NCBI GenBank assembly: GCA_040386235.1
Contig: JAZKGA010000001.1
Span: 248,001-312,000 of the forward strand
DNA: 64,000 nt
DNA from: JAZKGA01 sp040386235
Lineage (GTDB): Bacteria > Pseudomonadota > Alphaproteobacteria > Micavibrionales > Micavibrionaceae
Reading direction: 5' to 3'
In this document: piece after piece, positions 8,738 to 17,447 of the stretch
Position numbering within the stretch: position 1 is the first letter of the stretch
Layout: every line of letters starts with the position of its first letter
Program-made: the position numbers and the translations under genes
The notes under the pieces: model-generated
What the model saw: only the letters and a program-made list of their open reading frames with translations
Told to the model about the DNA's origin: nothing
The model's database searches: none

Positions 8738-9049
8738 TTAAGCGTTTTTATCAACGGCGTTCAGCAAGGCATCCTGCATCTCACCCACACGTGACAGCAT
8801 GGTCGCCATGGATTTATAAGCCTGGCTGGCCTGCATACTGCTGATCACTTCCATGTCGATGTTGACATCCTGGACCGGCACCAGCGGCACAGTCCGCGCC
8901 ACAACGCCGCCATCGCCAGACGCTGTCATCTGGGTCGTGACCGCCTGATACCCAAGCACATCAGCAGACGCGATATTCCGCGCCGCATTGGCGACCTTAA
9001 CGCCCTGCGCCTGCAAACCTGACAGTAAAGTTGAGACTGTATTCACCAC
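8738..9049 (-). CDS. Flagellar basal-body rod C-terminal-like protein (short, FlgC-like)
   Basis: 103 residues. The N-terminal part (LLSGLQAQGVKVANAARNIASADVLGY) resembles the rod/hook N-terminal helix. The C-terminal part (VDIEVISSMQASQAYKSMATML-like) resembles the rod/hook C-terminal helix, as in FlgC or FlgB. It is shorter than FlgC (usually about 135) and has no flagellar genes around it. The apparent start is GTG at 9049, with GTG at 9046 also possible; no Shine-Dalgarno is visible. It could be a diverged rod subunit working with a flagellum encoded elsewhere, or a remnant. Rod assembly is a family-based guess. Confidence 0.7.
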   Translation of the reverse strand: MVNTVSTLLSGLQAQGVKVANAARNIASADVLGYQAVTTQMTASGDGGVVARTVPLVPVQDVNIDMEVISSMQASQAYKSMATMLSRVGEMQDALLNAVDKNA

Positions 9050-9093
9050 AAAATCATGATATCATAGGCAAGATTAACAAGGTATTGAAAAAA

Positions 9094-9579
9094 ATGATGC
9101 GTCTGTTCCTTCTCTCCGCTTTTGTCCTGACCCTCTTTTCTGTGCCCATGGCGCAGGCGGCGCCAAAATTGTTAGGCCTGTTCTGGACCTATGAGACAAC
9201 CAGCAAACTGCCGACTCAATACTACTTTGAGCATCCGAAGTGGGGGCAGCCGGCGCAATTCGCTAACACCGTACCGCCGTTCAAATCCGAAAGCTGGACC
9301 AGCCAGCGCGATAATCCAGCGCATCTGTTACAGGAATGGCAGGCGAATAACATTGTCGGCGGGCTGGGCCGCAACTGTCAGGGCGTACGTGTCGTCAAGG
9401 TTGGCGGAAATTTCCACCATCTGTCCTATGCCGACAAAGCCCGGGTGATTAAAACGGTCGCCGATCATCATAAATTGGTGACGCACAAACCTGGCTTTAT
9501 TTATGTCCGTGATCGCGAAAGCTGTGACGGCGATTATATCGGCACGTTTGACGCCAGTAACGGGCTTATCCTGCGATAA
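9094..9579 (+). CDS. Secreted protein, uncharacterised
   Basis: 162 residues from ATG 9094; ATG 9097 is an alternative. AAGGT upstream serves as ribosome binding site, and the longer frame from 9031 adds a leader that would spoil the signal peptide. Residues 1-23 form a signal peptide ending AQA. The mature protein has aromatic-rich segments (LFWTYETT, YYFEHPKWGQ) and two Cys (GRNCQG and ESCDGD) that could form a disulfide. No family is recognised. The 3' end overlaps miaA by 14 bases, tail to tail. Confidence 0.65.
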   Translation: MMRLFLLSAFVLTLFSVPMAQAAPKLLGLFWTYETTSKLPTQYYFEHPKWGQPAQFANTVPPFKSESWTSQRDNPAHLLQEWQANNIVGGLGRNCQGVRVVKVGGNFHHLSYADKARVIKTVADHHKLVTHKPGFIYVRDRESCDGDYIGTFDASNGLILR

Positions 9580-10471
9580 CCTGTACCCGCGTCCGAGCGC
9601 GCTCTCGCATCTGTCCGGTAAACCATGTCACCTGTCGCTTGGCGTAATTGCGGGTCAATTGTTTGGCCTGTATGCCCGCATCATCCCAGGTCATATCGCC
9701 AGACAGATGCGCCGCCAATTCCCGGTATCCAAGTGCTTTTAGACAGGCCGCTTGGGACGGAATGGCGCCTTGCGACACCTGGGCTGCAATCTCTTCAACT
9801 TCTGCCAAAGCTCCGGCCTGCAGCATGTGATCAAACCGCTGATTACAGCGCTGATACAGAACATCACGCGGCGGCAAAATCAGCGTGACATCGTAACGCC
9901 ACTGTGGTCGCAGCGGAATAGGCGGCAGGGATTGCCAGTAGGACAGGCTTTTGCCAGTTTCCTGTAACACTTCCCAGGCCCGGATCACGCGCTGGCTGTC
10001 GCCAGGCTGTAACTGATTCGCCATAACCGCATCATGTATTTTAAGCCGGTCATAAAACGCCTGGCTGCCCATTTGGGCATGATCATCACGCGCGGCGTGC
10101 CGGACCGTGTCACTGACACCCGGAATATCTGACAATCCGTCCATCAGGACTTTTAAGTACAGGCCCGTGCCGCCCGTCACGATCGGCGTTAATCCCTGGG
10201 CCAAGGCCTTCTCGATTTCAACCACGGCCATATCCGCCCATTGGGCGGCGGTGGATTGCGCAAGGGGCGACAAGGTACCGTATAAGACATGTGGAACAGA
10301 CGCCTTTGCCACCGCATCCGGCTGCGCCGTCAGGATCGGCAAAGCATCGTAAATTTGAAGGGAATCGGCATTGATAACAACGCCGTTCATGCGCTGCGCC
10401 ATCGTCAGGGCAAAGCCTGATTTCCCGCTGGCCGTCGGGCCGGCGACAATGTGAATGACCGGATCGGTCAT
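9566..10471 (-). CDS. miaA: tRNA dimethylallyltransferase MiaA
   Basis: 301 residues. Transfers a dimethylallyl group to N6 of A37 in tRNAs reading codons that start with U. The P-loop GPTASGKS is at residues 11-18, followed by the DSLQIYD substrate motif (canonical DSxQxY) and the GGTGLYLK motif near residue 100. The C-terminal region includes KALGYREL and a TRNYAKRQ...WF segment typical of MiaA. It starts 13 bases after degP on the same strand, so it is probably in the hflK-hflC-degP-miaA transcript. Confidence 0.96.
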   Translation of the reverse strand: MTDPVIHIVAGPTASGKSGFALTMAQRMNGVVINADSLQIYDALPILTAQPDAVAKASVPHVLYGTLSPLAQSTAAQWADMAVVEIEKALAQGLTPIVTGGTGLYLKVLMDGLSDIPGVSDTVRHAARDDHAQMGSQAFYDRLKIHDAVMANQLQPGDSQRVIRAWEVLQETGKSLSYWQSLPPIPLRPQWRYDVTLILPPRDVLYQRCNQRFDHMLQAGALAEVEEIAAQVSQGAIPSQAACLKALGYRELAAHLSGDMTWDDAGIQAKQLTRNYAKRQVTWFTGQMRERARTRVQVIAG

Positions 10472-10484
10472 GAGATTTATCCTG

Positions 10485-11933
10485 TTATTTTAACCGTAAT
10501 GCGACAAAGCGGACATCGCCCTTGCCGCCCATATCCAGCAGCAACAGGATCGACGACTTACCGCCTTTTTTCGCCTTGGCGATCATGTCGATCATTGCGT
10601 CGGGTGTCGCCAGTTTTTGCTGGTTGACCTCTAAAATCACATCGCCGACCGCCAGACCTTTTTCCGCCGCTTCGGACGCCGGATTGACGTCCATCACCAG
10701 GATGCCTTTCGTTGCTTCGGGAATACCGAAATTACGACGTTCCATCGGCCCCAGCGTTCCAAGGCGCAGGCCAATTTCCGGGACAGCCTTGCCGCGCGAT
10801 GGCGCCGCAGGCGCATCCGCAGGTTTCTGATCTTTCGTCGCTGTTTCCGTTTCCAGTTCCAGGACTTGCATCTTCGTCGTCAGGGTTTTGCCCGCCCGCC
10901 AATACGTGACCTTAACAGTCTGGCCAATCTCGCTTTCCGCGACCAGGCGCGGCAGATGTCGCATCGCGTTAATCGACTGGCCATTAAAGGTCAGGATAAC
11001 ATCGCCCGCCGCAAGGCCAGCCTTTGCCGCCGGGCTTTTTGGCGTCACGCTCGCCACCAATGCGCCCTCGTTGCGTGGCAAGCCCAAGGATTGGGCAATT
11101 TCTTCGGTCACAGCCTGAATACGGACGCCGATCCACCCGCGACGGGTGCGGCCGAATTTAATAATCTGGTCCAGAACGGGTTTCGCCAGGTTCGACGGAA
11201 TCGCAAACCCGATCCCAACCGATCCACCCGACGGTGAAAAGATGGCGGTGTTAATGCCAATAACTTCGCCATCCAGATTAAACATCGGACCCCCGGAATT
11301 GCCCCGATTGATCGACGCATCCGTCTGAATAAAATCATCATAAGGGCCAGCGTTGATGTCGCGCTGTCGCGCAGAAATAATCCCTGATGTCACAGTGCCG
11401 CCCAGGCCGAACGGGTTGCCGATCGCCAGAATCCAGTCGCCGACGCGCATTTTGTCACTGTTGCCAAAGGTCACGGATGGCAGCGGTTTTTTGGTTTTGA
11501 TCTGTAACACAGCCAAATCGGTTTTTTCGTCCGTGCCAATCACTTTGGCTTCTAATGTCGTGTCATCGTGCATCGTCACGCGCACCTTATCAGCGTCGCG
11601 GATCACGTGGTTGTTCGTGATGATCAGACCCTTATCGCCATCGATAATAAAGCCCGACCCCAGCGAGGCCTGCGGCACGCTAGGGAACATTTCACTGCCC
11701 CCCTTATCCATATATTCCTGGAAGAATTCCTGTAACGGCGACCCTTCGGGGAATTGCGGCATATCGGGCATGTCTTGCGGCATATCCGTACTTATTTTCT
11801 GGGTCGAGGAAATATTGACGACGGCGGGCGATAATTTCTGCGCCAGATCGGCAAAACTTTCAGGCCGGTCCGCTGCCTGAGCCGAGGGCATCAAAACAAG
11901 TGCAGCCAGAATAATGGGCAGGATATAACGCAT
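10485..11933 (-). CDS. degP: Periplasmic serine protease/chaperone DegP (HtrA, Do family)
   Basis: 482 residues. A signal peptide ends at SAQA (residue 20). The trypsin-like domain has the complete triad: His109 (ITNNHVI), Asp139 (KTDLAVL) and Ser213 (GNSGGP). Two PDZ domains follow (about 270-360 and 385-475). A Met/Pro-rich segment at residues 50-62 corresponds to the LA loop. It degrades or refolds misfolded envelope proteins. It follows hflC in an order widely seen in alphaproteobacteria. Whether it works as DegP or DegQ cannot be decided from sequence. Confidence 0.95.
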   Translation of the reverse strand: MRYILPIILAALVLMPSAQAADRPESFADLAQKLSPAVVNISSTQKISTDMPQDMPDMPQFPEGSPLQEFFQEYMDKGGSEMFPSVPQASLGSGFIIDGDKGLIITNNHVIRDADKVRVTMHDDTTLEAKVIGTDEKTDLAVLQIKTKKPLPSVTFGNSDKMRVGDWILAIGNPFGLGGTVTSGIISARQRDINAGPYDDFIQTDASINRGNSGGPMFNLDGEVIGINTAIFSPSGGSVGIGFAIPSNLAKPVLDQIIKFGRTRRGWIGVRIQAVTEEIAQSLGLPRNEGALVASVTPKSPAAKAGLAAGDVILTFNGQSINAMRHLPRLVAESEIGQTVKVTYWRAGKTLTTKMQVLELETETATKDQKPADAPAAPSRGKAVPEIGLRLGTLGPMERRNFGIPEATKGILVMDVNPASEAAEKGLAVGDVILEVNQQKLATPDAMIDMIAKAKKGGKSSILLLLDMGGKGDVRFVALRLK

Positions 11934-12019
11934 GGGCTTGGAACCTTTTAATGACGGAAAATCAATGTCTTCAGTCTATGCCGAAGGCCGACTTGGGTCA
12001 AGGGCGTGTCTTGGGCGAC

Positions 12020-12886
12020 CTACGGCTTTCCACCTTTTTGGAAATGACGGAAGAATTCATTGCTGGGCGACAGAACCAGTGTTTTGCTTGGGTCGGCCAG
12101 TGACGTACGGTACGCTTCCAAGGACCGGTAAAACGCATAAAAGGACGGGTCGCGGTTAAACGCATCGCCATATAATTTGATCGCCGCCTCATCGCCCTGG
12201 CCGCGAATAATCTGCGAATCGCGGATCGCCTGGGCCAGCAAGATGGTCTTTTCCTTATCAGCCGTTGCCCGAATTTCCAGGGCCATTTCTTCCCCTTGCG
12301 CGCGGGCTTCACGCGCCTCACGCTCCCGCTCTGACCGCATCCGGTTAAAGGTCGATTCCATCACCTGTTCCGGCAGGTCGGCGCGAACGATACGGACATC
12401 GACGATGCGAATGCCAAAGCGTCCGGTTTCCGTGTTTACGTCATTCTGAATCTGTTCCATCAACACATCACGCTTTTCCGACAAAACACCGATGATGGTC
12501 GCGCGACCCAGCTGGCTGCGGACGCTGGCGTTAATGATGCTCGACAGGCGTTGGCTGGCTGTTGCCTCATTATTCAACGCCTGGAAGAATTTCAGCATAT
12601 CGGTGATCTGATACCGCGCGAACACATCGACCCGCATACGTTTCTGATCAGCCAGGATAACATCTTCTGGGGGCGGATCGACGTGCAGGATACGCTTCTC
12701 GTAGAATTTCGTCTGCTGGATCAGGGGCATTTTGAAATGCAGGCCTGGCTGCTTGATCTGCTGTCGCACTTCCCCGAATTGCAGAACCAGGACCTGCTGC
12801 GTCTCGGAAACAGTGAACATCGAACTGGCCAGAACGACCAGGACCAAAGCCAAAAGCCCGAACATATAACCTGCGTTTTGCGGCAT
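12020..12886 (-). CDS. hflC: HflC, SPFH-domain modulator of FtsH
   Basis: 288 residues. One N-terminal membrane anchor (about 7-24) leads into a periplasmic SPFH/prohibitin domain beginning VSETQQVLVLQFGE. A long charged helix, EREREAREARAQGEE, begins at about residue 188. With HflK it forms a large membrane cage around the FtsH protease and limits its activity on membrane proteins. The start is 17 bases after the hflK stop. Length and architecture are standard. Confidence 0.95.
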   Translation of the reverse strand: MPQNAGYMFGLLALVLVVLASSMFTVSETQQVLVLQFGEVRQQIKQPGLHFKMPLIQQTKFYEKRILHVDPPPEDVILADQKRMRVDVFARYQITDMLKFFQALNNEATASQRLSSIINASVRSQLGRATIIGVLSEKRDVLMEQIQNDVNTETGRFGIRIVDVRIVRADLPEQVMESTFNRMRSEREREAREARAQGEEMALEIRATADKEKTILLAQAIRDSQIIRGQGDEAAIKLYGDAFNRDPSFYAFYRSLEAYRTSLADPSKTLVLSPSNEFFRHFQKGGKP

Positions 12887-12903
12887 GGTGTATCCTTTAT
12901 TCT

Positions 12904-14115
12904 TTAAGGGGCAGCCGCAGCAGCCGGGGCATTACTGGCCGGCGGGCGTCGCATTTCATTTAAGGACAGGTAGGGCAGCGCACCGCCGCCCTTATCATCC
13001 AGGATAATGGTTTGGGCATTTAAGATAACCTGTTCCATCGTTTCCAGATACATGCGCTGTGCCGTCACATCCTTGGCGTTTTGATAGGCCTTGTAAATCG
13101 CGTTGAAGCGTGACGCGTCACCCGTGGCGCGGTCCATCACCTCTTGCTTATACGCTTCGGCCTGCTGGCGCAGCTTCTCAGACTCACCGCGGGCGCGGGG
13201 CAAGATATCGTTGCGATAGGCTTCGGCCTGGTTGCGTGATTGCTCACGCTCCTGCCTGGCGCGCTGCACATCGTTAAAGGCATCAATCACGGGCCCCGGC
13301 GGGTCCACTTTTTGCAGTTGAATGTTATTGATGGTAACCCCGGCCTTATATTCATCCAGCATCTTTTGCATCAACACGCGCGTGTCACTTTGTATCTGTG
13401 ACCGCGCTTCGGTCAGCGCCAGTTGGATTTTGGTGCGACCGATGACTTCACGCATTGCGCTTTCGGCAACGATCTTGATCGTGTCTTCGGGATTACGAAT
13501 GGAATACAGGTAGTCGCGGGCGTTACTGACACGCCATAAGACGACATAGTCAATGTCGATAATGTTTTCATCACCGGTCAGCATCAGACTTTCATCCGGA
13601 ATATCGGTGGCACTGATACGCGTCACGCCGCGTCCGGACCCGTCGCCGCGATACCCGACTTCAATCCGGCGTTCCGTGGTGACATCCACAATCTGGTGCG
13701 ATTGAAGCGGCAAAGGCAGGCGATATTTCAAGCCCGGCAATTCATCGGACCGCGTGTATTTGCCGAAAGTCACAACCACGGCCTGCTCATTCGGTTGCAC
13801 AAGATAAAATCCGCTGGCCAGCCATAACAGCAACACCACGACCACAATCATGCCAATACCGCCCAGCGGGCCAGACCACCGGAAGAAATCACCAACCGGG
13901 CCATTGCCACCGCCATCACCATTGCCATTTCCGCCTTTGCGGAAATTCTCTTGGGCGCGTTTCAGCATGGCGTAAATATCATCTTGTTCCGCCCCTGGAC
14001 GTGACGGCCCTGCGCCGCGTGGCGCATCGCTTTGTCCTGGCTTCGCATGTGTATCCCATGGATTTTTGCGGCGAGTTGGCCCTTTTTTGGGCTGTGTGTC
14101 GTCATCCCACGGCAT
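12904..14115 (-). CDS. hflK: HflK, SPFH-domain modulator of FtsH
   Basis: 403 residues from the ATG at 14115, which is preceded by AAAGGAA; the frame continues upstream to 14241, but that leader overlaps the mrp promoter region and looks non-coding. The Gly/Pro/Asp-rich N-terminal cytoplasmic segment (MPWDDDTQPKKG...) is typical of HflK. A single membrane helix (about 98-120), an SPFH domain and a charged coiled coil follow. It pairs with hflC directly downstream. It ends in an Ala/Pro-rich tail. Confidence 0.95.
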   Translation of the reverse strand: MPWDDDTQPKKGPTRRKNPWDTHAKPGQSDAPRGAGPSRPGAEQDDIYAMLKRAQENFRKGGNGNGDGGGNGPVGDFFRWSGPLGGIGMIVVVVLLLWLASGFYLVQPNEQAVVVTFGKYTRSDELPGLKYRLPLPLQSHQIVDVTTERRIEVGYRGDGSGRGVTRISATDIPDESLMLTGDENIIDIDYVVLWRVSNARDYLYSIRNPEDTIKIVAESAMREVIGRTKIQLALTEARSQIQSDTRVLMQKMLDEYKAGVTINNIQLQKVDPPGPVIDAFNDVQRARQEREQSRNQAEAYRNDILPRARGESEKLRQQAEAYKQEVMDRATGDASRFNAIYKAYQNAKDVTAQRMYLETMEQVILNAQTIILDDKGGGALPYLSLNEMRRPPASNAPAAAAAP

Positions 14116-14214
14116 TATGCGTATTCCTTTAGGCAGATCGATTTTGATTGGACAAATTCTGTACACCAATCTAATGATTTTCACGTAGAATTCAACCCAT
14201 CGAGATCTGTCATC

Positions 14215-15369
14215 ATGCGCTTTTATACGCGCCTTGCACATTTGCTGTCACCTACCCCTCCGGGCCAGGACGACGTACGGGCGCGCATTATCCCGCTCTT
14301 GGCCGATGGTATGACGATCAACGGGATCGTTATCACGCGCGAACGGCATGTCAGCGTTATTGTCACAATTGACCCAGCCACGACCTCGCCGCATTTAATG
14401 GAACAGACACGTCAGAACATCGCGGCGACCTTGGACAAAACCCCCGGCGTGACAGGATCACAGGTCATCCTGACGGCCGCACGGACAACCCCTGCGCCCC
14501 CCTCTGCGCCCCCGCCTGGCCCTGCTAAGACGAAGACCACGGCCCAGCTGGACGTTCCCGCAGCCCATATTATCGCCGTCGCGTCGGGCAAGGGCGGCGT
14601 GGGAAAATCCACCGTTGCCGCCAATCTGGCTGTCGCACTGGCCCAGGCAGGCCAACGCGTTGGCCTGCTGGACGCCGATATATACGGCCCGTCGCAGCCG
14701 CGCCTGATGGGTGTTACGGGACACAAACCTGCGGCGATGGAAGATGGTCGCCTGATTCCCGTTCTGGCGCACGGCGTTAAGGTGATGTCGATTGGGTTTA
14801 TGGTTGATGAAAGCGCCCCCATTATCTGGCGCGGGCCAATGGTGCAATCGGCACTGGTGCAATTATTGCGTGATGTGGCCTGGGATGATCTTGATATTCT
14901 GATTATCGATATGCCGCCAGGCACGGGCGACACGCAACTAACCCTGGCACAAAAGGTCAAGCTGTCTGGTGCCGTCATCGTTTCAACGCCGCAGGACATT
15001 GCCCTGGCCGATGCCCGGAAAGGGCTGGCGATGTTTCAGCAGGTCGGCGTGCCGATTCTGGGGGTGATTGAAAACATGTCTATTTTCTGCTGCCCCAATT
15101 GTGGGACAGAGACCGATATTTTCCGGCGCGGCGGAGCAGAGCAGGCGGCCCTGGATGCGGGCGTGCCCTTTCTTGGTGATATACCATTGCATCCCGATTT
15201 GCGTGGCTGGTCAGATGCCGGCACACCAAGCCTTGTCGCAGCGGAAGGCCACAAAATCAGTCAGACTTACGCAGACATCGCACAGCGCACGTTGACCCAA
15301 CTGGCCGCCAGCAAAACCCCATTTCCCGCCCTTGTCATGGATGATGAGAAGCTGGCACCGCGTCTGTAA
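14215..15369 (+). CDS. apbC: Mrp/ApbC-type iron-sulfur cluster carrier ATPase
   Basis: 384 residues from ATG 14215; the longer open frame begins inside hflK on the other strand and is not expected to be used. A degenerate MIP18/DUF59-like region (about 1-85) precedes a MinD-like ATPase domain with the deviant Walker A GKGGVGKST (about residues 125-133) and LLDADIYGPSQP. The CCPNCG motif supplies the CXXC that binds a bridging cluster. It loads Fe-S clusters onto apoproteins in the cytosol. It is divergent from hflK and convergent with folA (3-base gap). Confidence 0.94.
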   Translation: MRFYTRLAHLLSPTPPGQDDVRARIIPLLADGMTINGIVITRERHVSVIVTIDPATTSPHLMEQTRQNIAATLDKTPGVTGSQVILTAARTTPAPPSAPPPGPAKTKTTAQLDVPAAHIIAVASGKGGVGKSTVAANLAVALAQAGQRVGLLDADIYGPSQPRLMGVTGHKPAAMEDGRLIPVLAHGVKVMSIGFMVDESAPIIWRGPMVQSALVQLLRDVAWDDLDILIIDMPPGTGDTQLTLAQKVKLSGAVIVSTPQDIALADARKGLAMFQQVGVPILGVIENMSIFCCPNCGTETDIFRRGGAEQAALDAGVPFLGDIPLHPDLRGWSDAGTPSLVAAEGHKISQTYADIAQRTLTQLAASKTPFPALVMDDEKLAPRL

Positions 15370-15372
15370 TCG

Positions 15373-15885
15373 CTAGATTTTTCGTTGCAACTCCCGGAAA
15401 ACACACGGGCCTGCATCGTGGCGGCTGATCTCTTGCCATTCCGGCCCCAAATCGGGGAAAAACGCATCGGCGTCAGGGACCGTAACTGGCACATCGGTGA
15501 TATAGGCCTTGGTGGCATCTGCCATCGCGGCCCGGTAAATTTCCGCACCGCCACCGATCATTACCTCATCCGCCCCATGCTGTATCGCCCAGTGCCTGGC
15601 CTGGGCCAGCGCCGCTGGAAACGATTCATAGACCGTCACATCCGGACCGTAATCCGGCGTGGTCCGCGAGACGACGATGATATGACGGTTGCGCAGCGGG
15701 CGGCCCGTTTGCGCCAGAATTGCATCGAACGTCTTGCGGCCAAAAATAACCGGCTTCGCCACTGTTTTGTCGCGGAAAAAAGCCAGGTCTTCGGGAATAT
15801 GCCACGGCATGGCCCCCGCACGGCCAATAGCCCCGTCAGGGGCGCGGGCAACGATGAAACAGACTGTGGGAAAACCTGATGTCAT
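15373..15885 (-). CDS. folA: Dihydrofolate reductase
   Basis: 170 residues, normal for the family. Motifs read in order: VARAPDGAIGRAGAMPWHIPEDLAFF (active-site region with the substrate-binding acidic residue), VIFGRKTFDAI, a RNRHIIVVSR NADPH-binding stretch, and MIGGGAEIYRAAM. It reduces dihydrofolate with NADPH. It is divergent from the ThyX-like gene with a 74-base gap. In rhizobial genomes thyA-folA-hflK-hflC-degP is a common order; here a ThyX-like gene takes the place near folA. Confidence 0.95.
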   Translation of the reverse strand: MTSGFPTVCFIVARAPDGAIGRAGAMPWHIPEDLAFFRDKTVAKPVIFGRKTFDAILAQTGRPLRNRHIIVVSRTTPDYGPDVTVYESFPAALAQARHWAIQHGADEVMIGGGAEIYRAAMADATKAYITDVPVTVPDADAFFPDLGPEWQEISRHDAGPCVFRELQRKI

Positions 15886-15959
15886 GAGAAGATAGTCTAC
15901 ACCTGTTCAGCGCCTTTTGTTAAGCTGCTTGGTATCATAAACTGACACAGGACGTATTT

Positions 15960-17405
15960 ATGGCCATTCACATTATCGATGATTTGCATCCCGAAGATTC
16001 AGCGATGCTGCAAGCCCTGTACAGCCGCTCACCCGCCAGCGTGGCCAGCCATCTGGACAAGTTGAAAGAGCAAGGGTCCGGAAAGTTTATGGACAGTTAT
16101 TACGTCGGGTACGGCCATGCGTCGATCGGCGATTGCGGCTCAACCTCCATCTTCATTGAAAACGTGTCGATGCTGGTGGCAAAAGCCATTCAGGACAACC
16201 CGCTGTATAACGGCCAGGAAGTCTCAACCCGTTATGTCGATTATTCGACCCAAGCCTTCGTATCACCACAACAACGCTCTTTGCCTTTCATCGAACAAGG
16301 CCCTACGCCACAGTCGGTTATGCCGCTTTATGCCGGGAATGGCGCGTTTGTGGACCCTTATCATCACACAAAATCAGACGCGTTGATGGAGCGGTGGCGG
16401 GCCCTGTATGTGGCCACCCTGCCGAAACTGGTTGCGGCCCTGGGCCGCCGGTATCCGTTTAATCCACAAACGTCGAAATCCGAAAAAATCTGGGACAATG
16501 CGATTAAGGCGCGGGCGTTTGACATCCTGCGCGGCTATCTGCCCGTCGGGGCCAGTACCAGCCTGGCCTGGCACACCAATCTGCGCCAGCTGCGCGACAA
16601 TCTGCGCCGCCTGGCCAACCACCCATTGCCCGAGGTACGCGACACGGCACAGGACATTTTCCAGGCCGCGCTGCAGAAATATCCGCACAGCTTTAACGGG
16701 ACGGAATTATCCGGCGACGACCGCTACCAAGACCGCGATGCGTATCTGAAGGACCCGGCCCAGCATTATTTCGACGGGACACAGTCCCTGACCCCTGCGC
16801 AAATTGCACAGATTATGGCGGGCGACGTGATTGTTGACGACACCTGTTTCAACGCAGCTTTGTGCAATAAACGGCATGGCCAGGCCTTGGCCGAACGGCC
16901 AAAGGGCGGCTTACTGCCACGCCAGACGATGGAATGCGGCGTTTACACCTATTATTTTGCGCTGGATTTTGGGTCATATCGCGATCTGCAACGCCATCGC
17001 AACGCGTATTGCCCGATCCCGCTGGTCGTAGCCAGCCACGGGATGCACCCCTGGTATCGCGGCCAGATCGAATCGTTATTGCCCGACGACGCTGTGGCCA
17101 TCGCCAGCGAATGCGACGATATCATTGCAACGGTTCAGGCGCTGCCCGATCCATATCTGAACCAATACTACTTGCCCATGGGGCTGGCCCAAATCTGTCA
17201 GCTGACCTGCGCCCTGCCGGAAACGCTGTATATCGGCGAATTACGCAGCAGCCAGGCGGTTCACGCAACCTTGCGTGTCGTGGCACAGCAGATGTTGCAA
17301 AGCGTGCAGGCGCGCCATCCAATGGCCAACATCTATGGTGATTTCGAGGCCGATAAATGGTCGGAAAAACGCGGCGAACAGACGATTACCCGTAAAGCGT
17401 CTTAA
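15960..17405 (+). CDS. ThyX-like (flavin-dependent thymidylate synthase family) protein, two-domain
   Basis: 481 residues, about twice a normal ThyX (about 220-250). The N-terminal half has GHASIGDCGSTSIFIE and QEVSTRYVDYS (about 85-95), matching the dUMP-binding S-x-RY part of the ThyX signature, but the preceding RHR is replaced by DNP. The C-terminal half has DLQRHRNAY (about 343-350), matching the RHR part, but lacks the S-x-RY half. The two halves thus look like tandem ThyX domains with complementary motif loss. Expected reaction: dUMP to dTMP using methylenetetrahydrofolate and FAD. Position beside folA supports a role in thymidylate supply, though true ThyX does not need DHFR. Activity is inferred. 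Confidence 0.75.
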   Translation: MAIHIIDDLHPEDSAMLQALYSRSPASVASHLDKLKEQGSGKFMDSYYVGYGHASIGDCGSTSIFIENVSMLVAKAIQDNPLYNGQEVSTRYVDYSTQAFVSPQQRSLPFIEQGPTPQSVMPLYAGNGAFVDPYHHTKSDALMERWRALYVATLPKLVAALGRRYPFNPQTSKSEKIWDNAIKARAFDILRGYLPVGASTSLAWHTNLRQLRDNLRRLANHPLPEVRDTAQDIFQAALQKYPHSFNGTELSGDDRYQDRDAYLKDPAQHYFDGTQSLTPAQIAQIMAGDVIVDDTCFNAALCNKRHGQALAERPKGGLLPRQTMECGVYTYYFALDFGSYRDLQRHRNAYCPIPLVVASHGMHPWYRGQIESLLPDDAVAIASECDDIIATVQALPDPYLNQYYLPMGLAQICQLTCALPETLYIGELRSSQAVHATLRVVAQQMLQSVQARHPMANIYGDFEADKWSEKRGEQTITRKAS

Positions 17406-17411
17406 GATTCA

Positions 17412-17440
17412 TTGCCTTTTGGATTCAGACACCCTATAAT
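17412..17440 (+). promoter_or_regulatory. Promoter of the tmRNA gene
   Basis: TTGCCT (17412-17417), a 17-base spacer and a perfect TATAAT (17435-17440). Initiation is expected about 17447, which matches the expected 5' end of the acceptor RNA piece. Confidence 0.8.
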
Positions 17441-17447
17441 CAATAGT

